Shown in pieces: positions 52,065-60,765 of a stretch of DNA of 64,000 bases. This stretch comes from Scatomonas sp963930955 (lineage in GTDB: Bacteria > Bacillota > Clostridia > Lachnospirales > Lachnospiraceae). A program made the translations under genes and the position numbers. How positions within the stretch are numbered: position 1 is the stretch's first letter; each line of letters begins with the position of its first letter. A model generated the notes under the pieces. The model saw nothing but the letters and a program-made list of their open reading frames with translations. It was not told the DNA's origin and did no database searches. The stretch spans positions 1,922,001 to 1,986,000 of the forward strand of contig OZ006967.1 in the NCBI GenBank assembly GCA_963930955.1. Direction: 5' to 3'.

Positions 52065-52112
52065 AAAAACAGAAATAAATTCGGCAAAATATAAAAAAAC
52101 AGAAATAAATTC
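52065..52112 (+). promoter_or_regulatory. Two direct repeats upstream of gltB, possible activator or repressor sites
   Basis: AAAAACAGAAATAAATTC occurs exactly twice, at 52065-52082 and 52095-52112, with a period of 30 bp, about three helical turns. The second copy ends 6 bases from the proposed -35 element. The arrangement suits a dimer-binding regulator of glutamate synthase. Confidence 0.6.
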
Positions 52113-52118
52113 AATTTT

Positions 52119-52148
52119 TTGCTTTACACACACAATTTTTTGTATTAT
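52119..52148 (+). promoter_or_regulatory. Probable gltB promoter
   Basis: TTGCTT at 52119-52124, 18 bases, TATTAT at 52143-52148, in a very AT-rich stretch 37 bases before the start of gltB. The -35 is poor, in line with need for an activator. Confidence 0.5.
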
Positions 52149-52184
52149 AGTAGTTCCAATATAAACAGAAAGAGGGAATACAGG

Positions 52185-55100
52185 ATGAAGCAGACAGCGA
52201 AGAGGGCTCTCCCGGAGCGGCCGCCGCTGTACCGGCAGGAGTTTGAACACGACAACTGCGGTATCGGAGCGGTGGTGAATATCAAAGGACAACGGGACCA
52301 CGCCACAGTAGAGAACGCCTTAAAAATTGTAGAAAATCTGGAACACAGAGCCGGCAAAGACGCCGAGGGCAAAACAGGGGACGGAGTAGGGATCCTTTTA
52401 CAGATCTCCCATAAATTTTTCTCCCGAACCTGCAGCGCCCTCGGTATTTTTTTGGGAGAAGAGCGCTCCTACGGAGTCGGCATGTTCTTCTTTCCCCAGG
52501 AGGAGCTGAAAAGAAACCAGGCCCGGAAGATGTTTGAGATCATCGTTCAGAAGGAGGGCATGGAGTTTCTGGGCTGGCGTACGGTACCCACAGCCCCGGA
52601 AGTGCTGGGACATAAGGCCAGGGAGTGCATGCCCTGCATCATGCAGGCCTTTATCAGAAAGCCGGATTCTCTGGAGAGGGGGCTTGCTTTTGACCGGAAG
52701 CTGTATATGGTCCGGCGGGTCTTCGAGCAGAGCAATGACAACACCTACGTGGTCTCCCTGTCCAGCCGCACAATTGTCTATAAAGGTATGTTTCTGGTGG
52801 GACAGCTGCGGACCTTTTTCACGGATCTGCAGGATCCGGATTACGAGTCCGCCCTGGCGGTGGTCCACTCACGGTTTTCCACCAATACCAATCCCAGCTG
52901 GGAGCGGGCCCATCCCAACCGGATGATCGTCCACAACGGGGAGATCAATACTATCCGGGGCAATGCGGACAAGATGCTGGCCCGGGAGGAGACCATGTTT
53001 TCTCCGGTTCTGGCTGAGGACATGGATAAAGTGCTGCCGGTGATCAACGCCGGAGGCTCTGATTCCGCCATGCTGGATAACACTCTGGAGTTTCTGGTCA
53101 TGAGCGGCATGGACCTGCCTCTGGCCATGATGATCCTGATCCCGGAACCCTGGGCCAACAATGAGACCATCTCCCTGGAGGAAAAAGATTTTTACCAGTA
53201 TTACGCCACTATGATGGAGCCCTGGGACGGCCCGGCTGCCATTGTCTTCTCTGACGGGGATCTGGTGGGAGCGGTGCTGGACCGGAACGGCCTGCGTCCT
53301 TCCCGGTATTACATTACGGACAACGACTGCCTGATCCTGGCTTCTGAAGTAGGGGCTCTGGCGATCCCCCCGGAGCATGTAGTGAAAAAAGAGCGGCTGC
53401 ATCCGGGGAAAATGCTGCTGGTTGACACCCGGGCCGGACGGCTGATCCGGGACGAAGAGCTGAAGGAAAAATACGCTCTGCGGCAGCCCTACGGAGAATG
53501 GCTGGACAGCAACCTGGTACACCTGTCCCAGCTGAAGATCCCAAACCAGAAAATTGAAGAATATACAGGAGAGCAGAGAGCCCGGCTGCAGAAAGCCTTC
53601 GGATATACCTACGAAGAGTACCGGGAGGCCATCCGCAATATGGCCCTCAACGGCTCCGAGGGCATTGCCTCCATGGGAGTGGATACTCCTCTGGCGGTGC
53701 TCTCCAAAGAGCATCAGCCGCTTTTCAATTATTTCAAGCAGCTGTTCGCCCAGGTGACAAATCCGCCCATTGACGCTATCCGGGAGGAAGTAGTGACCTC
53801 CACCTCTGTATATCTTGGGCGGGACGGAAATCTGCTGATGGAGACACCGGACAACTGTAAGGTGCTGAAGATTAACGATCCCATTCTGACCAACACGGAT
53901 ATGCTGAAGATCAAAACCATGAAGGTAGAAGGCTTTCAGGTGGAGACGGTTCCCATCACCTACTACAAGAGCACCCCTCTGGAGCGGGCCATTGAGCGGC
54001 TGTTCGTGGAGGTGGATAAAGCCTACCGCCAGGGAGCCAACATCCTGGTGCTCTCTGACCGGGGAGTGGATGAAAACCATGTGCCCATGCCTTCTCTGCT
54101 GGCTGTCTCCGCCGTCCACCAGCATCTGGTAAAAACAAAGAAGAGAACCTCCCTGGCCATTATCCTGGAGTCGGGAGAACCCAGAGATGTGCATCACTTC
54201 GCGGCTCTGCTGGGCTACGGGGCCAGCGCCGTCAATCCCTACCTGGCCCTGGATACCATTCATGAGCTCATCGATGACGGGATGCTGGATAAAGACTATT
54301 ACGCAGCGGTAAACGACTACACCCGGGGAGTTTTAAACGGCATTGTGAAAATCGCTTCCAAGATGGGGATCTCCACCATCCAGTCCTACCAGGGAGCCCA
54401 GATTTTTGAAGCCGTGGGCATTTCCCCGGAAGTGATCGACAAGTATTTTACCGGCACGGTAAGCCGTGTGGGAGGCATTACTCTGGAGGATATCGCCAGG
54501 GACGCGGACCAGCGCCATTCCCAGGCCTTTGATCCCCTTGGCCTGACCACAGACCTGACCCTGGACAGTGTGGGCCGCCACAAGAGCCGCAGCCAGGGGG
54601 AAGAACACCGGTACAACCCGGAAACCATCCATCTGCTTCAGGAGTCCACCCGCAGAGGGGATTACGAAATGTTTAAGGAGTACACCAATCTGGTGGACCG
54701 GGAGGAATCCGGGTATCTCCGGAGCCTCATGGATTTCCGCTATCCGGAAGAAGGGGTGCCCCTGGAGGAAGTGGAGAGCGTGGATTCCATTGTTCAGCGG
54801 TTTAAAACAGGGGCCATGTCTTACGGCTCCATTTCCCAGGAAGCCCACGAGACCCTGGCCATTGCCATGAACCGTCTTCACGGAAAGTCCAACACCGGAG
54901 AAGGCGGGGAGAGCGAAGAGAGACTGAAGTCCCCGGAGCGCTGCTCCGCCATTAAACAGGTAGCTTCCGGAAGGTTCGGCGTTACCAGCGAATATCTGGT
55001 CAGCGCAAAGGAGATCCAGATTAAAATGGCCCAGGGAGCCAAGCCGGGAGAGGGAGGCCATCTGCCTGCCCGAAAGGTTTACCCCTGGATCGCCAAGACC

Positions 55101-56729
55101 AGACATTCCACACCAGGAGTCTCCCTGATCTCGCCGCCGCCCCACCATGATATTTATTCCATCGAAGATCTGGCCCAGCTGATCTACGACCTGAAAAATT
55201 CCAATGTCCATGCCAGGATCTCCGTGAAGCTGGTATCGGAAGCCGGGGTGGGCACAGTGGCCGCCGGGGTGGCCAAGGCAGGGGCCCAAGTGATCCTGAT
55301 CTCCGGCTATGACGGAGGTACCGGAGCCGCCCCCAAGAGTTCCATCCACAGCGCCGGTCTTCCCTGGGAGCTGGGACTGGCGGAGACCCATCAGACTTTG
55401 CTCATGAACGGCCTGCGGAACCGGGTCATGCTGGAGACGGACGGAAAGCTCATGAGCGGCCGGGACGTGATCATCGCCGCCCTGCTGGGCGCGGAGGAGT
55501 ACGGATTTGCCACGGCTCCCCTGGTGACTATGGGCTGCGTCATGATGCGGGTCTGCAATCTGGACACCTGCCCTGTGGGAGTCGCTACCCAGAATCCGGA
55601 GCTTCGGAAGCGTTTCCGGGGCAAACCGGAATATGTAGAAAACTTTATGCGTTTTATTGCCAGGGAAATGCGGGAATATATGGCAAAGCTGGGATTCCGG
55701 ACGGTAGATGAGATGGTAGGGCGCAGCGACCTGCTGAAGCGGAAAGACTCCGGAGAACTGGAGCGGGGAGATTGCGTCAACCTGGACGCTATACTTGGCA
55801 ACCCCTACGGGGGACCGGGAAGGAAAGTCACCTTTGATCCGGCGGCAGTCTACGATTTTAAACTGGAGCAGACCCTGGACAAAAAGGTGCTTCTGCCCAA
55901 TCTGCGGCCGGCCATGGAAAAGGGAGAACCCCGGCAGATTTCTGTAAAGGTGGGGAATACAGACCGGACCCTGGGTACCATTCTGGGAGCGGAGATTACC
56001 AGAAGATTCGGGGATCACACTCTGGACGATGATACGTATACCATCACCTGTACCGGAGCCGGCGGTCAGAGCTTCGGGGCCTTCATTCCCAAAGGCCTGA
56101 CGCTGGATCTCATCGGGGACTCCAATGATTATCTTGGCAAAGGTCTTTCCGGAGGAAAGATCATTGTGCGGGCGCCGGAGGGGGTTCCCTATAAGCCTGA
56201 GGAAAACATCATCATCGGCAACGTGGCACTGTACGGAGCCACCAGCGGCGAGGCTTATATTGCAGGGGTGGCCGGCGAGAGGTTCTGCGTGCGGAATTCC
56301 GGAGCCTGCGCGGTGGTAGAAGGCGTGGGAGAGCATGGCTGTGAATATATGACCGGCGGCCGGGTGGTAGTTCTTGGAAATACCGGCAAAAACTTTGCCG
56401 CAGGCATGAGCGGCGGCATTGCCTACGTGCTGGATGAGAGCAATCACCTGTACCGGAACCTGAATAAAGAGATGATCCGCATTGAAAAAGTGGACAATCC
56501 CTATGATAAACAGGAACTGAAAAGCCTGCTTGAGAAGCATACGGCTGCCACCCATTCGGAAAAAGGCCGCCGGGTGCTGGAGCATTTTGAAGAATATCTT
56601 CCGAAGTTCAAGAAGATCATTCCCAATGATTACAAACGGATGCTGACCCTGTCCGCCAGACTGGAGGAAAAAGGGCTGACCAGCGAGCAGGCCCAGATCG
56701 AAGCATTTTACGAAAGTCTGAACAGGTAG
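52185..56729 (+). CDS. gltB: Glutamate synthase, large (alpha) subunit
   Basis: A 1514-residue protein of full GltB length. It starts with a class II glutaminase whose nucleophile is C25 (FEHDNCGIGAV), so a 24-residue propeptide must be removed. The central domain and FMN/synthase domain follow (SGYDGGTGAAPKSS, TGEGGESEERL), then cysteines for the [3Fe-4S] cluster (CVMMRVCNLDTCPVGVATQ) near residue 1118-1137, and the C-terminal GXGXG beta-helix (GGRVVVLGNTGKNFAAGMSGG). The frame opens at 52119; ATG 52185 has GAGGG about 10 bases upstream. Together with GltD it makes two Glu from Gln and 2-oxoglutarate. Confidence 0.98.
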   Translation: MKQTAKRALPERPPLYRQEFEHDNCGIGAVVNIKGQRDHATVENALKIVENLEHRAGKDAEGKTGDGVGILLQISHKFFSRTCSALGIFLGEERSYGVGMFFFPQEELKRNQARKMFEIIVQKEGMEFLGWRTVPTAPEVLGHKARECMPCIMQAFIRKPDSLERGLAFDRKLYMVRRVFEQSNDNTYVVSLSSRTIVYKGMFLVGQLRTFFTDLQDPDYESALAVVHSRFSTNTNPSWERAHPNRMIVHNGEINTIRGNADKMLAREETMFSPVLAEDMDKVLPVINAGGSDSAMLDNTLEFLVMSGMDLPLAMMILIPEPWANNETISLEEKDFYQYYATMMEPWDGPAAIVFSDGDLVGAVLDRNGLRPSRYYITDNDCLILASEVGALAIPPEHVVKKERLHPGKMLLVDTRAGRLIRDEELKEKYALRQPYGEWLDSNLVHLSQLKIPNQKIEEYTGEQRARLQKAFGYTYEEYREAIRNMALNGSEGIASMGVDTPLAVLSKEHQPLFNYFKQLFAQVTNPPIDAIREEVVTSTSVYLGRDGNLLMETPDNCKVLKINDPILTNTDMLKIKTMKVEGFQVETVPITYYKSTPLERAIERLFVEVDKAYRQGANILVLSDRGVDENHVPMPSLLAVSAVHQHLVKTKKRTSLAIILESGEPRDVHHFAALLGYGASAVNPYLALDTIHELIDDGMLDKDYYAAVNDYTRGVLNGIVKIASKMGISTIQSYQGAQIFEAVGISPEVIDKYFTGTVSRVGGITLEDIARDADQRHSQAFDPLGLTTDLTLDSVGRHKSRSQGEEHRYNPETIHLLQESTRRGDYEMFKEYTNLVDREESGYLRSLMDFRYPEEGVPLEEVESVDSIVQRFKTGAMSYGSISQEAHETLAIAMNRLHGKSNTGEGGESEERLKSPERCSAIKQVASGRFGVTSEYLVSAKEIQIKMAQGAKPGEGGHLPARKVYPWIAKTRHSTPGVSLISPPPHHDIYSIEDLAQLIYDLKNSNVHARISVKLVSEAGVGTVAAGVAKAGAQVILISGYDGGTGAAPKSSIHSAGLPWELGLAETHQTLLMNGLRNRVMLETDGKLMSGRDVIIAALLGAEEYGFATAPLVTMGCVMMRVCNLDTCPVGVATQNPELRKRFRGKPEYVENFMRFIAREMREYMAKLGFRTVDEMVGRSDLLKRKDSGELERGDCVNLDAILGNPYGGPGRKVTFDPAAVYDFKLEQTLDKKVLLPNLRPAMEKGEPRQISVKVGNTDRTLGTILGAEITRRFGDHTLDDDTYTITCTGAGGQSFGAFIPKGLTLDLIGDSNDYLGKGLSGGKIIVRAPEGVPYKPEENIIIGNVALYGATSGEAYIAGVAGERFCVRNSGACAVVEGVGEHGCEYMTGGRVVVLGNTGKNFAAGMSGGIAYVLDESNHLYRNLNKEMIRIEKVDNPYDKQELKSLLEKHTAATHSEKGRRVLEHFEEYLPKFKKIIPNDYKRMLTLSARLEEKGLTSEQAQIEAFYESLNR

Positions 56730-56741
56730 GAGGGACAGAAC

Positions 56742-58226
56742 ATGGGAAAACCAACTGGATTTTTAGAATATGAGAGACAGGAGAGTTTATGCCTTCCTCC
56801 CCTGGAGCGGATCAAAGATTTTCATGAATTTCATACACCGCTTCCTCTGGACAAACAGAGACAGCAGGGAGCCCGCTGCATGGCCTGCGGCGTTCCCTTC
56901 TGCCAGTCCGGGCGCATGATCGCCGGCATGGCCAGCGGCTGTCCCCTGCAGAATCTCTGCCCGGAATGGAACGATTTGGTGTATCTGGGAAACTGGCAGG
57001 AGGCTTACCGGAGGCTGGCTAAAACCAACTGCTTTCCGGAATTTACCTCCCGGGTCTGCCCGGCTCTCTGCGAGGCGGCCTGCACCTGCGGCCTGAACGG
57101 AGATCCAGTAGCCACAAAAGAAAATGAGCGGGCAGTGATCGAATACGCCTGGGAACACGGTTTTATAAAACCGGAACCGCCAAAGGTGCGGACCGGAAAA
57201 AAGGTGGCGGTAGTGGGAAGCGGCCCTTCCGGCCTGGCGGCGGCCATGCAGCTGAACCGCAGGGGCCACCAGGTAACCGTTTTTGAACGCAGCGACCGCA
57301 TCGGCGGCCTTCTGCGGTACGGCATTCCCAACATGAAACTGGAAAAATCTGTTCTGGACCGCCGGATCCGCCTTCTGGAGGAGGAGGGGATCACCTTTGT
57401 CACCGGAGCGGATGTGGGCAGAGATAAAGACGCCAAAGAGCTGCTGAAGGAATTTGACCGGGTGCTGCTATGCTGCGGCGCTTCTCAGCCCCGGGACATC
57501 CAGGTTCCCGGAAGAGAACTCCAGGGCATCCATTTCGCGGTGGAATTTCTGACCTCCGTCACCAGAAGCCTTCTGGATTCTCAGCTGAAAGATAAAACGT
57601 ATATTGACGCCAAGGATAAGCATGTGGTGGTCATCGGCGGGGGAGATACAGGAAACGACTGCGTGGGAACCTCCCTGCGGCTGGGGGCGAAATCCGTTAC
57701 CCAGCTGGAGATGATGCCAAAGCCCCCGGAAGTGAGAGGGGAAAACAATCCCTGGCCGGAATGGCCCAGGATCCTGAAAACCGATTACGGCCAGGAGGAG
57801 GCCATTGCGGTCTTCGGCCAGGATCCCAGGATCTATCAGACCACTGTCACAGAATTTCTGGGAGACAAAAAAGGCCGGCTGAAGAAAGTGAAGCTGGTAG
57901 ACCTGTCCCCCCAGAAAGACGAAAAAACGGGACGGCTGAATATGGTGCCGGTGGAAGGCAGCGAGAGAATCCTTCCGGCGGATCTGGTACTCATTGCCGC
58001 CGGATTTTTAGGAAGCGAATCCTATGTGGCCGATGCCTTTGGGACAGCCAGAAACGGACGCGGCAATGTGGAGACAAAACCGGGAGAGTATGAGACTTCC
58101 GTGGCCGGAGTCTTTACTGCCGGAGACATGCACCGGGGACAGTCCCTGGTGGTGTGGGCCATCCGGGAGGGGCGGGAAGCCGCCAGGGCGGTAGACCGGT
58201 CCCTGATGGGGTACACGAATCTGTGA
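56742..58226 (+). CDS. gltD: Glutamate synthase, small (beta) subunit
   Basis: A 494-residue NADPH-dependent partner of GltB. The N-terminal cysteines (CMACGVPFC .. CPLQNLCP .. CPALCEAACTC) hold two [4Fe-4S] clusters; the FAD site is VAVVGSGPSGLAAAMQL near residue 152 and the NADPH site VVIGGGDTGNDCVGT near 301; GVFTAGDMHRGQSLVVWAI is the FAD-closing motif. Starts 12 bases after gltB. Downstream is a 551-bp gap full of repeats before glnA. Confidence 0.97.
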   Translation: MGKPTGFLEYERQESLCLPPLERIKDFHEFHTPLPLDKQRQQGARCMACGVPFCQSGRMIAGMASGCPLQNLCPEWNDLVYLGNWQEAYRRLAKTNCFPEFTSRVCPALCEAACTCGLNGDPVATKENERAVIEYAWEHGFIKPEPPKVRTGKKVAVVGSGPSGLAAAMQLNRRGHQVTVFERSDRIGGLLRYGIPNMKLEKSVLDRRIRLLEEEGITFVTGADVGRDKDAKELLKEFDRVLLCCGASQPRDIQVPGRELQGIHFAVEFLTSVTRSLLDSQLKDKTYIDAKDKHVVVIGGGDTGNDCVGTSLRLGAKSVTQLEMMPKPPEVRGENNPWPEWPRILKTDYGQEEAIAVFGQDPRIYQTTVTEFLGDKKGRLKKVKLVDLSPQKDEKTGRLNMVPVEGSERILPADLVLIAAGFLGSESYVADAFGTARNGRGNVETKPGEYETSVAGVFTAGDMHRGQSLVVWAIREGREAARAVDRSLMGYTNL

Positions 58227-58234
58227 AGCACAAT

Positions 58235-58342
58235 GGAGTGTTTTGGATACGGCAAGGAAAGAACAGTCTGCATCGTTCCGCCTGCGCTGGAGTGTTTTGA
58301 ATACGGCAGGGAAAGAACAGTCTGTTTCACTCCGCCTGCGCT
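58235..58342 (+). repeat. Tandem 54-bp repeat after gltD
   Basis: Two copies (58235-58288 and 58289-58342) of a unit running from GGAGTGTTTTGG/A to CCGCCTGCGCT, about 87 percent identical by eye. The second copy has an inverted partner at 58389-58419 (CAGACTGTTCTT..TTCAAAA), which can make a local hairpin enclosing a CCCTGAG/CTCAGGG stem. The sequence is not coding as far as can be seen. Confidence 0.75.
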
Positions 58343-58672
58343 CACCCTGAGCCTGAGGTCTCAGGGATGTGCTCGGCCAGTCGCTCCGCAGACTGTTCTT
58401 GCTCTGCCTGATTTCAAAAGACTGCCGGAAAGCCGGCTTTCAGACGGAAGGGTTCGTAAATTTGATTGTTCTGTACTGTAAGGAAAATTACTTAAGGTAT
58501 GCATTTGATCTTAAGGATTTCCTGGCTGCGCAGGGGGATCGGCCCCTGCAGCCGTCACGCATATATCTGGAACAGCCGTCAGCTGTACGCCGGGGAGATC
58601 GCTGTCCCGGAGGAGCGACTTTCCGAGCACATCCTTCAGACCGGACCCGGGCTGAAGGTGAGCGCAGGCGGA
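58331..58672. repeat. Long imperfect inverted repeat before glnA
   Basis: The left arm 58331-58388 (TCCGCCTGCGCTCACCC .. GTGCTCGGCCAGTCGCTCC) is matched by the right arm 58612-58672 (GGAGCGACTTTCCGAGCACATCC .. GGTGAGCGCAGGCGGA). Each arm holds an inner dyad (CCCTGAG/CTCAGGG; CCTTCAG/CTGAAGG). The 223-bp loop has its own hairpins: GAAAGCCGGCTTTC at 58428-58441 and GGCTGC..CAGGGG / CCCCTGCAGCC at 58522-58554. It fills the 551-bp gltD-glnA gap. No gene is supported in this stretch. Confidence 0.8.
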
Positions 58673-58727
58673 GCGCCGAAGGGAAGGGATCCCCGGGGAA
58701 CAGGGAACCATCGGCGAAAGTGGGCGG

Positions 58728-58756
58728 TTGACAAAGAAATCCCAGCTTTGTATAAT
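58728..58756 (+). promoter_or_regulatory. Consensus promoter of glnA
   Basis: TTGACA at 58728-58733, 17 bases, TATAAT at 58751-58756: a perfect consensus. The start falls near 58763, next to the ribosome site AAGGAGG (58762-58768), so the leader is only about 15 nucleotides long. Confidence 0.88.
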
Positions 58757-58777
58757 TTGGCAAGGAGGAAGTAACAT

Positions 58778-60112
58778 ATGGCTAATTACACCAGGGAAGA
58801 GATCCTCTCTATGGCGGAGGAGGAAGATGTGGAGTTTATCCGCCTTCAGTTTACGGATATGTTCGGTACTATGAGGAATGTCGCGGTTACCTCCAGCCAG
58901 CTGGAAAAGGCCCTGAACAATGAGTGCGTGTTTGATGCCACGCCTCTGGAAGGGTTCCGGCCGGAGGACGGGACGGATATGTATCTGCATCCGGACCTGG
59001 ACAGTTTTGTGATCCTGCCCTGGCGTCCCCAGCAGGGGAAGGTGGCCAGGATGATCTGCGATGTGTACAAGGCGGACGGAACGCCTTACCAGTGCTGTTC
59101 CCGCAGTATCCTGAAACGCTGCGTCAGCCGGGCCAGAGAGCTGGGATACGAGTTTTACGCCGGTCCCAGATGTGAGTTTTTCCTGTTTCAGACCGACGAG
59201 GAGGGAAGGCCTACCAACCGCACCCCGGAGCAGGCCGGTTATTTTGATCTGGGCCCCATTGATATGGGGGAAAACGCCCGCCGGGATATTGTACTGACCC
59301 TGGAGGACATGGGTTTCCGGGTGGAGAGTTCCTACCATGAGGCGGCTCCCGGCCAGCACGAGATCGATTTCCACCGGGCCGGAGGCCTGGATTCCGCCGA
59401 CAGTGTCATGACCTTTAAATTTGCTGTAAGGACCATTGCCAGACGCCACGGCCTTCACGCCACCTTTATGCCGAAGCCGAAAACCGGCGTGTCCGGATCC
59501 GGCATGCACCTGAATTTTGCTCTCTATAACAGAGAGGGAAAAAATATCTTCCGCAGCAGTGAGGATCCCCTGGGGCTTTCCCGGGAGGCTTACTGGTTTA
59601 TAGGAGGTATCCTGAAACACATCGGCGCCATGTGTGCCGTTACCAATCCCCTGGTAAACTCCTACAAACGGCTGGTGCCCGGTTTTGAGGCGCCTGTGTA
59701 TGAGGCCTGGTCCGCGTTTCAGAAAAATTCTCTGATCCGTATCCCAAACGCCAAGGGAGGACACAGGGAGATTGAACTGCGCTCGCCGGATCCGGCGGCC
59801 AACCCCTATCTGGCTCTTGCTCTCTGTCTTATGGCAGGGCTGGACGGCATGGAAAAGCAGATTCTGCCCCCGGCTCCTCTGGATCGGGCGGCGGAGGCCA
59901 TTGGGGAGGAAGAGAAAGGGAAACTGGGAATTGCCTCCCTGCCATCTACCCTCTGGGAGGCGGTGTCTCTTATGGAGCAGGATCCCTTTATCCGCAGCGT
60001 GCTGGGAGACGATTTTGTGGAACGGTACGCGGAGGCAAAGAAATCAGAATGGAAGGAATATATGCTGCAGGTTTCCGACTGGGAAGTTGACCGGTATCTC
60101 TATCGGATCTGA
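58778..60112 (+). CDS. glnA: Glutamine synthetase, type I
   Basis: A 444-residue enzyme, the exact size of the Firmicutes GSI-alpha class, making glutamine from glutamate, ammonia and ATP. Family signatures: FTDMFGTMRNVAV, PEDGTDMYLHPDLDSFVILPW, GPRCEFFLF, EAAPGQHEIDF, KPKTGVSGSGMHLNF and LRSPDPAANPYLALAL. No adenylylation loop typical of GSI-beta is evident, so feedback inhibition and gene control are more likely. AAGGAGG before ATG 58778. It is followed after 15 bases by an ANTAR regulator, and it lies in one direction with gltBD. Confidence 0.98.
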   Translation: MANYTREEILSMAEEEDVEFIRLQFTDMFGTMRNVAVTSSQLEKALNNECVFDATPLEGFRPEDGTDMYLHPDLDSFVILPWRPQQGKVARMICDVYKADGTPYQCCSRSILKRCVSRARELGYEFYAGPRCEFFLFQTDEEGRPTNRTPEQAGYFDLGPIDMGENARRDIVLTLEDMGFRVESSYHEAAPGQHEIDFHRAGGLDSADSVMTFKFAVRTIARRHGLHATFMPKPKTGVSGSGMHLNFALYNREGKNIFRSSEDPLGLSREAYWFIGGILKHIGAMCAVTNPLVNSYKRLVPGFEAPVYEAWSAFQKNSLIRIPNAKGGHREIELRSPDPAANPYLALALCLMAGLDGMEKQILPPAPLDRAAEAIGEEEKGKLGIASLPSTLWEAVSLMEQDPFIRSVLGDDFVERYAEAKKSEWKEYMLQVSDWEVDRYLYRI

Positions 60113-60127
60113 TCCGGAGGAGCGGGA

Positions 60128-60673
60128 ATGAGCGGCGTGATCATTGCTTTTCCAAAGGCCCAGGATGGCAGACGCATCCAGGGGGTGCTGGAAAAGCATG
60201 GAATGAAAGTGACGGCGGTCTGCACTTCCGCGGCGGCGGCGCTGTCAGAAATGAATCAGCAGAGCGGAGGGATCCTCCTCTGCGGGTACAGGCTGCCGGA
60301 CATGCATTTTTCGGAATTGAGGGAATGTATGCCGGGAAATTTCCAGATGCTGCTGGCGGCTTCCGGAAGGGTACTCAGCACAGTGGAGGGATCGGACGTC
60401 ATGGCGGTGTCCCTGCCCCTGTCCGTCCATGAACTGATAAACACTCTGGCTATGATGGAGCGGGCTGCCCTCCGTCAGAAGAAAAAGAAGGCCTCGGGGA
60501 AACCCAAGACCAGAACCCCCGGAGAACAGAAGATCATTGACAGTGCCAAGGCGCTGCTGATGGAGCGGAATCATATGACAGAGGAAGAGGCCCACCGTTA
60601 TCTCCAGAAACGCAGCATGGACAACGGCACCAGTCTGGTGGAAACGGCCCAGATGGTTCTGGCTCTTTTCTGA
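60128..60673 (+). CDS. ANTAR-domain RNA-binding antiterminator with degenerate receiver
   Basis: A 181-residue protein. Residues 1 to about 115 form a receiver-like fold, but the phospho-acceptor position reads ILLCGYRLPDM, where LLD.RLPDM is expected, so the Asp is lost. Residues about 130-181 are the ANTAR domain (IIDSAKALLMERNHMTEEEAHRYLQKRSMDNGTSLVETAQMVL), which binds paired hexaloop RNA hairpins to prevent termination. Homologous glnA-ANTAR pairs are known in Clostridia, where the protein (NitR/GlnR type) controls glnA. It lies 15 bases after glnA and is surely cotranscribed. No sensor kinase is nearby. Confidence 0.9.
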   Translation: MSGVIIAFPKAQDGRRIQGVLEKHGMKVTAVCTSAAAALSEMNQQSGGILLCGYRLPDMHFSELRECMPGNFQMLLAASGRVLSTVEGSDVMAVSLPLSVHELINTLAMMERAALRQKKKKASGKPKTRTPGEQKIIDSAKALLMERNHMTEEEAHRYLQKRSMDNGTSLVETAQMVLALF

Positions 60674-60690
60674 ATCCGGATCCGCGGGAA

Positions 60691-60720
60691 TTGAAAACTC
60701 AGACAGGCAGAGGGTATTCT
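60691..60720 (+). promoter_or_regulatory. Possible dapL promoter
   Basis: TTGAAA at 60691-60696, 18 bases, TATTCT at 60715-60720, in the 92-bp gap before dapL. An alternative is read-through from glnA. Confidence 0.45.
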
Positions 60721-60765
60721 TTTCGGAGAAGAACCTGCAAATATATAAAAAAGGAGCAACTTGTT

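Noticed and set aside
54333..56585. 750-codon minus-strand frame opposite gltB
   Set aside because: Shadow frame over the synthase domain; composition (His, Gly, Gln rich) is typical of antisense translation.
58233..58481. 82-codon frame after gltD
   Set aside because: It runs through the tandem and inverted repeats; the product has internal repeats only because the DNA does, and has no ribosome site.
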